From the NCBI RefSeq assembly GCF_018122655.1, contig NZ_JAGRQC010000001.1:434001-498000 (forward strand): a DNA stretch of 64,000 nt. The letters run 5' to 3'. Below the pieces are notes generated by a model. It was not told the DNA's origin, made no database searches, and was given only the letters and a program-made list of their open reading frames with translations. The number at the start of each line of letters is the position of its first letter. Position 1 is the stretch's first letter. A program made the position numbers and the translations under genes. Shown piece by piece: positions 8,123 through 16,214 of the stretch. This DNA is from Stakelama marina (GTDB lineage: Bacteria; Pseudomonadota; Alphaproteobacteria; Sphingomonadales; Sphingomonadaceae).

Positions 8123-9130
8123 GTGAAAAGGTTCCGCTTCTGGCTCGTGCTCCTGCTGCTGCCCGTCGTCGTTGCGGCGGGTTTCTTCGCGTTGCGCGCT
8201 TCGCCCGCGAGCGTGAAGATGGCGGTCGCGCGTAAAGGGAATGCGGTCGAGGTCGTCTATGCGACCGGCTATGTCGAGCCGCGCCACCCGGCGCGCGTCG
8301 CCGCCCGGCTGACGGCGCCCGTCCGCTCGGTACTGGTCGATGAAGGCGACCGCGTCGTGCGCGGACAGCCGCTCATCCTGCTCGACGACCGCGAACAGCG
8401 CATGCAGGTCGCGCAGGCAGAGGCGGAGGCTTCGCGCGCCTCGCTCGATGCCGCGCGCACGCTGACGCTGTTCGGCAAGGGCTGGGTGACCAAGGCTGCA
8501 CGCGACCAGGCGGTGGCATCTCGCGCCGCGTCACGCGCTGGGGCGGCGGCCGCACGCGCCCGGCTCGACCAGATGGTGGTGCGTGCCGGGCTTTCGGGCA
8601 TCGTTCTGAAGCGCGACGTTCAGCCCGGCGATCTCGCCACGCCCAATGCGCAACTGATGCAGATTGGCGATCCGGGCGATCTGTGGGTGACGGCGACCGT
8701 CGATGAACGCGACGTGCCGCGCTTGCGCGCCGGGCAGCGCGCGCTGTTGAAGAGCGACGCCTGGCCCGGCCGCGTGTTGCAGGGACGGCTGGTCGAGATC
8801 ACCCCCGGCGGCGATCCGACGCAGCGTGCCTTTCGCGCACGGATCGTGCCCGATACGGGCAACGGCCTGCCGATCGGGCTTAGCCTGGAGGTCAATATCG
8901 TCACGCAGCAGCATGCGCAGGCGGTCGTCGTGCCGACCAGCGCGGTGCGCGACGGCGCAGTCTGGACGATCGAGCAGGGGCGTGCGCGGCGCGTGCCGGT
9001 GACGACCGGAATCGTCGGCGCCGATAATGTGGAGATTCGTTCAGGAGTCGCCGCCGGTACGCAGGTAATCGCCGAACCGGCTGCGGACCTGAAAGCAGGT
9101 GACCGGGTGCGTCCGGCGCGCACGGGATGA
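8123..9130 (+). CDS. HlyD/RND-type periplasmic adaptor (membrane fusion protein)
   Basis: A 335-residue membrane fusion protein with an N-terminal signal anchor (FWLVLLLLPVVVAAGFFAL). It has the two lipoyl half-motifs (about ATGYVEPRHPARVAARL and LSGIVLKRDVQPGD), a helical hairpin between them, and a C-terminal beta-barrel. It would link the inner-membrane permease to the periplasm. The start is uncertain. GTG at 8123 puts the anchor at the N-terminus and leaves room for a promoter; TTG at 8045 would lie inside the intergenic motif region. The stop overlaps the permease start by four bases, so adaptor, permease and ATPase form one tripartite exporter like MacAB or DevBCA. Confidence 0.85.
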   Translation: MKRFRFWLVLLLLPVVVAAGFFALRASPASVKMAVARKGNAVEVVYATGYVEPRHPARVAARLTAPVRSVLVDEGDRVVRGQPLILLDDREQRMQVAQAEAEASRASLDAARTLTLFGKGWVTKAARDQAVASRAASRAGAAAARARLDQMVVRAGLSGIVLKRDVQPGDLATPNAQLMQIGDPGDLWVTATVDERDVPRLRAGQRALLKSDAWPGRVLQGRLVEITPGGDPTQRAFRARIVPDTGNGLPIGLSLEVNIVTQQHAQAVVVPTSAVRDGAVWTIEQGRARRVPVTTGIVGADNVEIRSGVAAGTQVIAEPAADLKAGDRVRPARTG

Positions 9131-10377
9131 GCGGGCGGCTCAACCTGCTTGCGGGGCTGGCGTTCAAGCATATCGCGCTGCGCAAGCGCCAGACGCTTGT
9201 CGCGATAAGCGGCGTCGCGGTCGGCGTGGGATTCTTCCTTGCCGTATCGGCGCTGATGATCGGCAGCCAGACCGATTTCATCAAGACGCTGATCGACGCC
9301 GCGCCGCACATCATCATCTCCGACGAGCTGCGCAGCCCGACGCCGCAACCCGCGACGCTCGCCTATCGCGGCGGCGCGGTCGCGATCCGGCATCAAAAGG
9401 CGCGGACCGAGGTGCGCGGCCTGAAGGACTGGCAGGAAATCCTGCGCGCGGTGGACGATATGCCGGGTGCGATCGGCTCGCCCAGCCTGACGGGCGGTAT
9501 CACGCTGCGCCTCGGCGGGCGCGAGGAGGCGATCGGGCTGGTCGGTGTCGAACCGGGCATCGAGGCGAAGGTCAGCACGATCGAGGACAATCTGCGCGTC
9601 GGGCGGTTGCGCGATCTGGAGACGGTGCAGGGCGGCCTCATCATCGGGGAGGATCTGGCGCAGCGCATGGGACTGCAGATGGGCGATGTCGTCGGCGCAA
9701 CCTCGGCGGTGGGTGGCACGCGGACACTTCGTATCGTCGGGCTGTTCAAGCGCGGCGCGGGGCAGCTCAGCGCATCGTCGGGTTATGTCCTGCTGCGCGA
9801 GGCGCAGTCGGTGCTGGGGCGGCCGTTCATCATCAACCGGATCGGTGTCCGCCTTGCCGATCCCTATGCCGCCGACGATGTCGCCGCACGGCTGGAAAGG
9901 CGCTTCGGCTACAAGGCGGAAAGCTGGCAGGAACGCTCCGCCGACTTCCTGTCGCTGCTCGTCACGCGCAACGTCATCATGTACAGTGTCGTGTCGGCGA
10001 TCCTGTTGGTGGCGAGTTTCGGCATCTACACCGCGGTTTCGACCAGCGTCGCCGACAAGGTTCGCGACATCGCGATCCTTCGTTCGGTTGGCTTTTCCGA
10101 AGGCGATCTGCAACTGACCTTCGTCATCGAAGGCCTCGCGCTTGCGGCGGTCGGCATCATGCTCGGATGGCTGCTCGGCTATGGGCTGATGACGATACTC
10201 GGCTCGCTCGATTTCTCGATCAACGGCGAACACCAGTCGTTGCCGCTCGATCGTTCGGCGCGCCAATATGCGATCGCGGCTGCGGCATCGCTCGCATCCG
10301 GCGTGCTTGCCGCGTGGTTGCCGGCGCGCAAGGCGGCGCGCGTCGATCCCGTCGATATTCTGCGCAGCGCCGCATGA
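9127..10377 (+). CDS. ABC transporter permease (MacB/LolC-FtsX type)
   Basis: A 416-residue permease with four membrane helices: one at about 15-45, a large periplasmic domain (about 50-270), and three C-terminal helices of the FtsX-like domain (about 280-400). The N-terminus contains ALRKRQTLVAISGVAVGVGFFLAVS, typical of the MacB/LolC/DevC superfamily. It overlaps both neighbours by four bases (ATGA). Such permeases work by mechanotransmission, often exporting peptides, glycolipids or lipoproteins; the cargo here is unknown. Confidence 0.9.
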   Translation: MSGRLNLLAGLAFKHIALRKRQTLVAISGVAVGVGFFLAVSALMIGSQTDFIKTLIDAAPHIIISDELRSPTPQPATLAYRGGAVAIRHQKARTEVRGLKDWQEILRAVDDMPGAIGSPSLTGGITLRLGGREEAIGLVGVEPGIEAKVSTIEDNLRVGRLRDLETVQGGLIIGEDLAQRMGLQMGDVVGATSAVGGTRTLRIVGLFKRGAGQLSASSGYVLLREAQSVLGRPFIINRIGVRLADPYAADDVAARLERRFGYKAESWQERSADFLSLLVTRNVIMYSVVSAILLVASFGIYTAVSTSVADKVRDIAILRSVGFSEGDLQLTFVIEGLALAAVGIMLGWLLGYGLMTILGSLDFSINGEHQSLPLDRSARQYAIAAAASLASGVLAAWLPARKAARVDPVDILRSAA

Positions 10378-11069
10378 GCGCGATCGTCGAGGCGCGCGGC
10401 CTGACCCGCACCCTGCCGCTCGATCCGCCGGTCACGCTGGTCGATGACGCCAGCTTCGCGATCGCACCGGGAAGCTTCACCGCGATTGTCGGGCCGTCGG
10501 GGTGCGGAAAGTCATCGCTGCTCTATCTGCTCGGCATGCTCGACCGGCCCGACGACGGAACCCTGCTGATAGAAGGGCGCGATACGACGCCGCTCAGCGG
10601 TGATGCGCGGGCGCGGCTGCGCCTCGAACGCTTCGGTTTCATCTTCCAGTTTCACTTCCTGCTCCCCGAGCTGACGGCGCTGGAAAATGTCTCGCTGCCG
10701 ATGCGCCGGTTGGGACGGCTCGACCGGCATGCTGCGCGCGACAGGGCGCACATGCTCCTTTCAGAGCTCGGCATCGGCGAAAAGACCGCCAAGCTGCCCG
10801 GCCATCTGTCAGGCGGCGAACGGCAGCGGGTGGCGATCGCCCGCGCGCTCGCCAACGATCCGGTACTGATCCTCGCCGACGAACCGACCGGAAGCCTCGA
10901 CAGCGTCAATTCGCAGCGCGTTGTCGATACGCTGCATCAGGTTGCGGGCGAGCAGGGCAGGGCGGTCGTTTGCGTCACCCATGATGGGGCGATTGCGGCG
11001 AACGCCGATGCCCGGATCGAGATGCTCGACGGGCACATCGTGGCGGGCGGGACGATGGCGGCTTCGTAG
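10374..11069 (+). CDS. ABC transporter ATP-binding protein (MacB/LolD type)
   Basis: A 231-residue ATPase. Walker A is GPSGCGKSS (residues 40-48), the Q-loop lies in [18 protein letters not shown], the signature is [15 protein letters not shown], Walker B is [12 protein letters not shown] and the H-loop is CVTHD. All catalytic residues are present. The start overlaps the permease stop. It powers the permease encoded just upstream. The next gene on the same strand begins 73 bases later and may belong to the same transcript. Confidence 0.94.
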   Translation: MSAIVEARGLTRTLPLDPPVTLVDDASFAIAPGSFTAIVGPSGCGKSSLLYLLGMLDRPDDGTLLIEGRDTTPLSGDARARLRLERFGFIFQFHFLLPELTALENVSLPMRRLGRLDRHAARDRAHMLLSELGIGEKTAKLPGHLSGGERQRVAIARALANDPVLILADEPTGSLDSVNSQRVVDTLHQVAGEQGRAVVCVTHDGAIAANADARIEMLDGHIVAGGTMAAS

Positions 11070-11142
11070 AGTCCCCGATTCCGCCGCGCGAAACGGCGCC
11101 GCATGGTGCGCGCTGCGTTGATCGACAAATCGGGAAGACGCC

Positions 11143-12777
11143 ATGCCGAAACCTCGTCACGATGCCACCCCCGCCTCTGGCCGTCTGCGCGAAGGCGAAC
11201 GCTTCTGGCGCGACGCCGAACGCGCCCAGCACGAAGTCGTCGAATGGCTGGCGAGCGGAGCGGCGTTCGGGGGCGACCCGCCCGATCGCGTCGATACTCA
11301 CGCCGCCAGCATCTTCCTGTCGGGCGACCGCGCATGGAAGCTGAAGCGTGCGGTACGCTTCGACTATCTCGATTTCTCGACGCCGGAATTGCGCAGGAAG
11401 GCGCTCGAGGCCGAGTTGCGGCTCAACCGGCGCACCGCGCCCGATCTCTACCTTGCCGTGCATCCGGTGACGCGCGAGGGCGGTGCGCTCGCCATATCGG
11501 GCGGAGGAGGGGCGGTGGACTGGCTTCTCGAGATGCGCCGCTTTCCTCAGGACAAGCTGCTCGACCGGATGGCGGAGCGCGACGCGCTCGATGATGCGAC
11601 GTTGCTGGCACTCACCGACCGCGTTGCTGCCTACCACGCCGCATCGCCGGTCGATCGCGGCGGTGGCGGGGCGGCTGCGCTTCGCGAGATCATCGATGGC
11701 AATGCGGTAACCTCGGCCGCATTTCTCGATCTGCTCGACGGAGAAATCAGCGGACTCATCGAAAAGCAGCGCCACGCCGCCGAACATCTGTCGGCGCGGC
11801 TCGACGCGCGCGCGCGCCTTGGGCGTGTCCGCCACGTCCATGGCGATCTGCACCTCGGCAATATCGCGATGATCGACGGTGCGCCGACGCCGTTCGACTG
11901 CATCGAATTCGACGACGAGCTGGCCACGATCGACGTTCTGTACGACCTCGCCTTCCTGCTGATGGACCTGATCTCGCGCGGACGGGGGGACCAGGCGAAT
12001 CTGGTTTTCAACCGTTATTGCGATCTTTCGGGCGACGAGGACGGCGTCGCGCTGATGCCGCTGTTCCTGTCGGTCCGCGCGACGATCCGCGCGCATGTTC
12101 TGGCGGCGACCAGCCGGCGCAACGGCGATGACGCGGCACATGCGGCAAGGGCGCGCGAGTTTCTGCGGCTCGCGCACCGGCTGATCGAACCGCAGCCGGC
12201 GGCGCTGGTCGCGATCGGCGGCTTGTCGGGATCGGGAAAATCGACGGTTGCGCGCCGGATCGCTGGGGCGTTCGGCGTTGCGCCGGGCGCACGCGTGTTG
12301 CGCAGCGACATATTGCGCAAGCGGCTCGCGAACGTTCCGCCGGAAACGACGCTACCGCCCTCCGCCTACACCCATGCGATGAACGAGATGGTCTATTCCC
12401 GACTGGGCGAACATGCCGGTGAACTGACCGGCAGCGGAAGCTTCGTCATCGCCGATGCCGTTTTCGCCGATAAGCGCGAGCGCCGGATGATCGCGCAGGT
12501 CGCGCGCTCCGAAGCCGTGCCGTTCATCGGCATCTGGCTCGACGTCGCAGAAGCGACGCGGGTCGAGCGGATCGGCGCCCGCGCGCCAGATGCTTCCGAC
12601 GCGGATGCGGGCGTCGCGCGTGTGCAGTCGGGCTATGACCTGGGGTTGATCGAACCGTGGCGCAGCGTCGATGCGAACGGCTCCGCCGAAGCGGTCGCCG
12701 ATCGTATCCGCAGCGTCGTTGGCGATGCTTTGACCATGGCCGGAAAAGGAAAGCCGGCGCTGGTCGAGCGGGTCTAG
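11143..12777 (+). CDS. aminoglycoside phosphotransferase-like / P-loop kinase fusion protein
   Basis: A 544-residue two-domain protein. The N-terminal part (about 1-330) is a phosphotransferase-fold kinase with the catalytic loop HVHGDLHLGNIAMID near residue 231 and DCIEFDDELATIDVLYDL after it. The C-terminal part (about 355-530) is a P-loop kinase with Walker A GGLSGSGKST. This fusion (COG2187 plus COG0645 in my memory) is common in proteobacteria and its substrate is not established; I would not call it an antibiotic-resistance gene. Its stop overlaps the stop of the convergent alcohol dehydrogenase within a CTAG. I saw no convincing motif copy in the 73 bases upstream. Confidence 0.85.
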   Translation: MPKPRHDATPASGRLREGERFWRDAERAQHEVVEWLASGAAFGGDPPDRVDTHAASIFLSGDRAWKLKRAVRFDYLDFSTPELRRKALEAELRLNRRTAPDLYLAVHPVTREGGALAISGGGGAVDWLLEMRRFPQDKLLDRMAERDALDDATLLALTDRVAAYHAASPVDRGGGGAAALREIIDGNAVTSAAFLDLLDGEISGLIEKQRHAAEHLSARLDARARLGRVRHVHGDLHLGNIAMIDGAPTPFDCIEFDDELATIDVLYDLAFLLMDLISRGRGDQANLVFNRYCDLSGDEDGVALMPLFLSVRATIRAHVLAATSRRNGDDAAHAARAREFLRLAHRLIEPQPAALVAIGGLSGSGKSTVARRIAGAFGVAPGARVLRSDILRKRLANVPPETTLPPSAYTHAMNEMVYSRLGEHAGELTGSGSFVIADAVFADKRERRMIAQVARSEAVPFIGIWLDVAEATRVERIGARAPDASDADAGVARVQSGYDLGLIEPWRSVDANGSAEAVADRIRSVVGDALTMAGKGKPALVERV

Positions 12778-13850
12778 GGCCGGATCGCGACCTTCAGCAC
12801 GCCGTCGCGCTGGTGGCCGAACAGGTCATAGGCGGTTTCGATATCGTCGAGCCCGAAATGATGCGTGACGAGTGCCGCGGTATCGACGCGCCCCGCCTCG
12901 ACTGTCGCCATCAATCGGCGCATCCGCTCCTTGCCGCCCGGGCACAGCGTCGTGCGGATGCTGTTGTCGCCAAGCCCCGCCGAAAAAGCGTCGAGCGGGA
13001 TCGTCAGGTCCTCTGAATAGACGCCGAGCGACGACAAGGTGCCGCCGGGACGCAGCGACCGCAGCGCGGCTTCGAACGTCGCCTGTTTGCCCAGCGCCTC
13101 GATCGCGACATCGACTCCGCGCCCCTTGGTGATGCGCATGATCGCCTCGACCGGGTCCTCGCGGGTGAAGTCGACAACGTGATCGGCGCCCATCCTGCGA
13201 GAGATTTCGACGCGGGCGGGCACCGATTCGACCGCGATGATCTCCGCCGCGCCCATCAGCCGTGCACCCGCGGTCGCGCATAGCCCGATCGGACCCTGTG
13301 CAAAGACGGCCACGATATCGCCGATACGGATGCGTCCCGATTCGGCGCCGCCGAACCCGGTCGACATGATGTCGGGGCACATCAGAACTTGCTCGTCGCT
13401 CAGCCCGTCGGGGATGGGCGCGAGGTTCGCCATCGCGTCGGGGACGAGCAGATAATCGGCCTGAGCGCCGTCGATCGTGTTGCCGAAGCGCCAACCGCCG
13501 ATCGCCTTCCAGCCATGCTGCGTTCCGGCGCCGCACTGGGCATGGCAGCCATCGAGCGATGCGTTCGACCAGCCCGAAGGGGTGATCGCGCCGGCGATGA
13601 CGCGCTGCCCCTCTTCATAGCCCGTGACCGCCGAACCGAGCTTTTCGATCACGCCGACGGGTTCATGGCCGATGGTCAGTCCGCTTTCGACCGGATATTC
13701 GCCCTTCAGGATGTGAATGTCCGTCCCGCAGATCGTGGTCGTCGTGATCCGGATCAGCGCGTCGAGCGGGCCCGGCTGCGGCACCGGTTTTTCGCCCAGC
13801 ACGATCTCTCCCGGCTTGACGAAGATCGCCGCACGCATCTTGTCGGGCAT
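12774..13850 (-). CDS. zinc-dependent alcohol dehydrogenase, isopropanol-dehydrogenase (CbADH) type
   Basis: A 358-residue medium-chain dehydrogenase. The catalytic zinc ligands are C41 (ICGTD), H62 and E63 (GHE) and D160 (PDIMSTG), the ligand set of Clostridium beijerinckii secondary alcohol dehydrogenase. The four-cysteine structural-zinc loop is absent, as in that subgroup; only C102 and C106 remain in the region. A Rossmann fold (about 165-290) binds NAD(P). The likely reaction is reversible oxidation of short secondary alcohols or aldehyde reduction, regenerating cofactor. A motif copy lies 54 bases upstream, and a terminator for ompW precedes that. Confidence 0.92.
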   Translation of the reverse strand: MPDKMRAAIFVKPGEIVLGEKPVPQPGPLDALIRITTTTICGTDIHILKGEYPVESGLTIGHEPVGVIEKLGSAVTGYEEGQRVIAGAITPSGWSNASLDGCHAQCGAGTQHGWKAIGGWRFGNTIDGAQADYLLVPDAMANLAPIPDGLSDEQVLMCPDIMSTGFGGAESGRIRIGDIVAVFAQGPIGLCATAGARLMGAAEIIAVESVPARVEISRRMGADHVVDFTREDPVEAIMRITKGRGVDVAIEALGKQATFEAALRSLRPGGTLSSLGVYSEDLTIPLDAFSAGLGDNSIRTTLCPGGKERMRRLMATVEAGRVDTAALVTHHFGLDDIETAYDLFGHQRDGVLKVAIRP

Positions 13851-13904
13851 CGCATCCTCCTGTGGTTGCGGGCATCAGGATATGCCGATGGCGCGTGCCG
13901 GTCG

Positions 13905-13920
13905 GTAAGCAATGTTCCGG
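13905..13920 (-). promoter_or_regulatory. island motif copy upstream of the CbADH-type dehydrogenase gene
   Basis: CCGGAACATTGCTTAC on the minus strand, 54 bases before the start. It keeps CCG-A-CATT-C of the consensus (9 of 16 exact matches to the best copy, closer to the copy at 17639-17654). Confidence 0.4.
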
Positions 13921-13927
13921 ACAAAAC

Positions 13928-13951
13928 GGGCCGCCGGCGAACCGGCGGCCC
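13928..13951 (-). terminator. rho-independent terminator after ompW-like gene
   Basis: A perfect 10-base stem (GGGCCGCCGG paired with CCGGCGGCCC) closed by a CGAA tetraloop on the plus strand (TTCG on the minus strand). On the minus strand it is followed by CGTTTTGT. It sits 14 bases after the ompW-like stop and before the dehydrogenase promoter region. Confidence 0.75.
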
Positions 13952-13964
13952 AAGGAGGGGTCCT

Positions 13965-14627
13965 TCAGAAGCGCGTGCCGACGCCCACGCCGAAAACGAG
14001 CGGGTCGATATGGATGCGCGAGGTGTTGATCGTCCCGTTGGTGTCGAGCCGGGCGGTGGTGTCCATATCGATATATTTGACGTCGAAATTGAGGAATATC
14101 TTGTCGGTCAGATCGACATCGGTGCCCGCCTGAAGCGCATAGCCGAAGCTGTCGTCGAGGCTGACCTTGGTCGGCCCGATCGCGTTTTCGAGCGCGTCGC
14201 TGGCATGTTCGGAATAGAAGATCGTGTAGTTCACGCCCGCGCCGATATAGGGGCGCACCTTGGCGTCCGGCGCGAAGTGATACTGTAGCGTCAGCGTGGG
14301 CGGCAGCACCCAGGTGCTTGCGAGCGTATCGATCCCCGACAGCGTGCCGCGACCCTTCGCTTCGTGCCGCGTGGTGGCAAGGATGAGTTCGACGCCGATA
14401 TGCTTGGTCGGCTTCAGCGTGAAATCCACCTCGGGCATCACGCTGTCGCCGACGCCGACTTCGCTGCCCGGAAAGCCCGGGGTCACGGGGCCGGACCGTT
14501 CTGTCGGCGATACCCAGATCGCCCGTGCGCGAACGAGGACTTCGGGGCCGTTCGACTGCGCATGGGCGGGTGCGGCGGCTGCGCCGAGCGCGACGGTGGC
14601 AATGGCGGTGGCGGTCAGTATGCGCAT
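13965..14627 (-). CDS. OmpW family outer-membrane protein
   Basis: A 220-residue small beta-barrel. The start at 14627 follows AAGGAGAAAGCGCC and gives a signal peptide ending around AAPAHAQ. The mature part shows alternating strands, the OmpW-like VRARAIWVSPTE near the N-terminus, PEVDFTLKPTKHIGVELILATTRHE in the middle, and a C-terminal phenylalanine (GVGVGTRF). OmpW proteins form eight-stranded barrels with a hydrophobic channel, often linked to hydrophobic compounds and to anaerobic or stress adaptation. It ends in a strong terminator. Confidence 0.9.
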   Translation of the reverse strand: MRILTATAIATVALGAAAAPAHAQSNGPEVLVRARAIWVSPTERSGPVTPGFPGSEVGVGDSVMPEVDFTLKPTKHIGVELILATTRHEAKGRGTLSGIDTLASTWVLPPTLTLQYHFAPDAKVRPYIGAGVNYTIFYSEHASDALENAIGPTKVSLDDSFGYALQAGTDVDLTDKIFLNFDVKYIDMDTTARLDTNGTINTSRIHIDPLVFGVGVGTRF

Positions 14628-14708
14628 GGCGCTTTCTCCTTCGAAAACAACGCCAACCGGATATTCCGCGTCCGCAACAACGGCTTTGATCCAGCGCAAT
14701 GGAAGGGG

Positions 14709-14724
14709 CTAGGTATTTTTACGG
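14709..14724 (-). promoter_or_regulatory. island motif copy upstream of the ompW-like gene
   Basis: CCGTAAAAATACCTAG on the minus strand, 81 bases before the OmpW start and just after the small membrane-protein gene. It matches 11 of 16 bases of the best copy. Confidence 0.4.
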
Positions 14725-14729
14725 ATGGG

Positions 14730-14861
14730 TCAGGTCTGGATGTAGCTGTTCAGGATCACCCAGAGGTTGCGCAGGAAGAAGATCACGACCCATGCCGCAA
14801 GCACGACACCGACCACGCCGAGCACGGTCAGCAGCCAGGCAGGGCGCAGGCGCGGTCCCAC
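14730..14861 (-). CDS. small single-span membrane protein (43 aa)
   Basis: A short gene starting with GTG at 14861, one base after the phosphoribosyltransferase stop. The ribosome-binding sequence GGAGGA lies in the end of that gene. The product begins MGPRLRPAWLL and has one long hydrophobic stretch (about residues 9-38) with a basic N-terminus and the polar tail NSYIQT. Close coupling to the upstream gene, a good ribosome-binding site and membrane-like composition support a real gene, although nothing identifies a function. It is the last gene of the erythromycin-esterase-like/hydrolase/phosphoribosyltransferase operon. Confidence 0.6.
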   Translation of the reverse strand: MGPRLRPAWLLTVLGVVGVVLAAWVVIFFLRNLWVILNSYIQT

Positions 14862-14862
14862 A

Positions 14863-15546
14863 TCAGTCCTCCGCCACCGCATCGCGGCGCTCCGCAGCCG
14901 CGCGGTCCATCAGCGCGACCACCTCATCGTCCGACGTCTGCGTGAAATCTGCATAATGCGCGCCGACGGCGTGAAACGGATAGGGCGTTTCCAGACAGAT
15001 AACCGCGTCCGCCTGCCCGCGAAGCTCGGCGAGCGTGTCCGCGGGCGCGACGGGAACCGCCAGGATCAGCCGCGCCGCCCCCGCCTTGCGCACGCCGCGA
15101 AGCGCCGCCCGGATCGTCCCCCCCGTGGCGATGCCGTCATCGACCAGCACCACGTCTCGCCCGCGAATGGGGATTGGCGACCGTTCGCCCAGATAGGCCT
15201 TTCGCCGACGCTCTATTTCCTTGAGCTGGCGCTGCATTTCGTGACGGATATAGTCCGGGCTGGGGGCGAGCTGCCGCACGACATCCTCGTTCAGCAGGAG
15301 TTGCGGATCGTCGCCATCGACGACCGCGCCGATACCGAGTTCCTCATATCCCGGCGCTCCCAGCTTGCGCACCACGAGCAGGTCGAGATCGGCGTGTAGC
15401 GCATGGGCGACCTCATAGGCGACGGGTACACCGCCGCGCGGCAATGCCAGCACCAGCGGATCGCGCAACCGTTCGCGCCGGACCGCGGCTGCAAGCTTGC
15501 GCCCGGCATCGTGGCGGTCGGCAAAGGCGGGGCGGTGGAGCATCAT
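14863..15546 (-). CDS. phosphoribosyltransferase family protein
   Basis: A 227-residue type I phosphoribosyltransferase-fold protein. The PRPP-binding loop is VVLVDDGIATGGT (around residue 125). The N-terminal part, LVLALPRGGVPVAYEVA...LDLLVVRKLGAPGYEELGIGAV, is typical of the COG1926 group, whose substrate is not known to me. The ATG at 15546 follows GGAAGGAGAAAC and so was chosen over the upstream open frame. It is 14 bases downstream of the hydrolase gene. This group often neighbours or is fused to dienelactone-hydrolase-like and erythromycin-esterase-like domains, as in this operon. Confidence 0.88.
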   Translation of the reverse strand: MMLHRPAFADRHDAGRKLAAAVRRERLRDPLVLALPRGGVPVAYEVAHALHADLDLLVVRKLGAPGYEELGIGAVVDGDDPQLLLNEDVVRQLAPSPDYIRHEMQRQLKEIERRRKAYLGERSPIPIRGRDVVLVDDGIATGGTIRAALRGVRKAGAARLILAVPVAPADTLAELRGQADAVICLETPYPFHAVGAHYADFTQTSDDEVVALMDRAAAERRDAVAED

Positions 15547-15560
15547 GTTTCTCCTTCCGG

Positions 15561-16211
15561 TCAGTCCGCGACCAGATGCGTTCGGAACCACCGTGTGGCA
15601 TGTCCGATGACCTGATCGAGCGTGCCCGGTTCCTCGAACAGATGATGGGCGCCGGGCACGATGACGAGTTCGCGTTCGCAGTGCAGGTGCCGCATCGCGG
15701 TGCGGTTGAGTTCGATCACCGGCAGGTCGCGGCTGCCGACGATCAACTGTGTCGGTGCGCGGACATGCCCCAGCGCTTCCGCCCCGGCCAGGTCGGGGCG
15801 CCCGCCGCGCGACACCACGGCGCGGCAGAGGTCGGGCGCCTTGGCCGCGGCATAAAGTGCCGCCCCGCCGCCGGTGCTCGCACCGAAATACCCGATCGGC
15901 AGCGTCGCCGCTTCTTCGTACTGGCTCACCCAGCGTGCCGCGACGAGCAGGCGCGAGGCAAGCAGCGCGATGTCGAACACGTTGCGTCGGTCGGCTTCTT
16001 CTTCGGGGTGAAGCAGGTCGAGCAGGAGCGTGCCCAGCCCCTCGTTGCGCAGCGCGGCGGCGACGTGATTGTTGCGCGGGCTCAGCCGTCCGCTCCCGCT
16101 GCCATGGGCAAAGACGACGACGCCCTGCGCGCCGCGCGGTACGCTAAGAAAGCCGGTAAGCTTCTCCGCGCCGATGCTGACTTCGTGCTGGTCGGTGGAA
16201 ATGGTCGCCAT
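15561..16211 (-). CDS. alpha/beta hydrolase, dienelactone hydrolase-like
   Basis: A 216-residue cytoplasmic hydrolase with a likely catalytic triad: S112 in GYFGASTGG, D161 in LIVGSRDLPV and a histidine at 188 or 189 in VPGAHHLFEEPG. An oxyanion segment (VVVFAHGSGSGR) is near residue 35. Its start is three bases from the end of the erythromycin-esterase-like gene, so they are co-translated. The physiological ester or other substrate is unknown. Confidence 0.88.
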   Translation of the reverse strand: MATISTDQHEVSIGAEKLTGFLSVPRGAQGVVVFAHGSGSGRLSPRNNHVAAALRNEGLGTLLLDLLHPEEEADRRNVFDIALLASRLLVAARWVSQYEEAATLPIGYFGASTGGGAALYAAAKAPDLCRAVVSRGGRPDLAGAEALGHVRAPTQLIVGSRDLPVIELNRTAMRHLHCERELVIVPGAHHLFEEPGTLDQVIGHATRWFRTHLVAD

Positions 16212-16214
16212 GGC

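Noticed and set aside
8620-10266. A 548-codon minus-strand open frame over the exporter genes
   Set aside because: Shadow frame opposite the HlyD-like and permease genes.
11121-11136. Possible FNR/FixK box (TTGATCGACAAATC) upstream of the phosphotransferase-kinase fusion
   Set aside because: Only the left half matches TTGAT-N4-ATCAA; the right half does not, and no other island promoter shows such a box.
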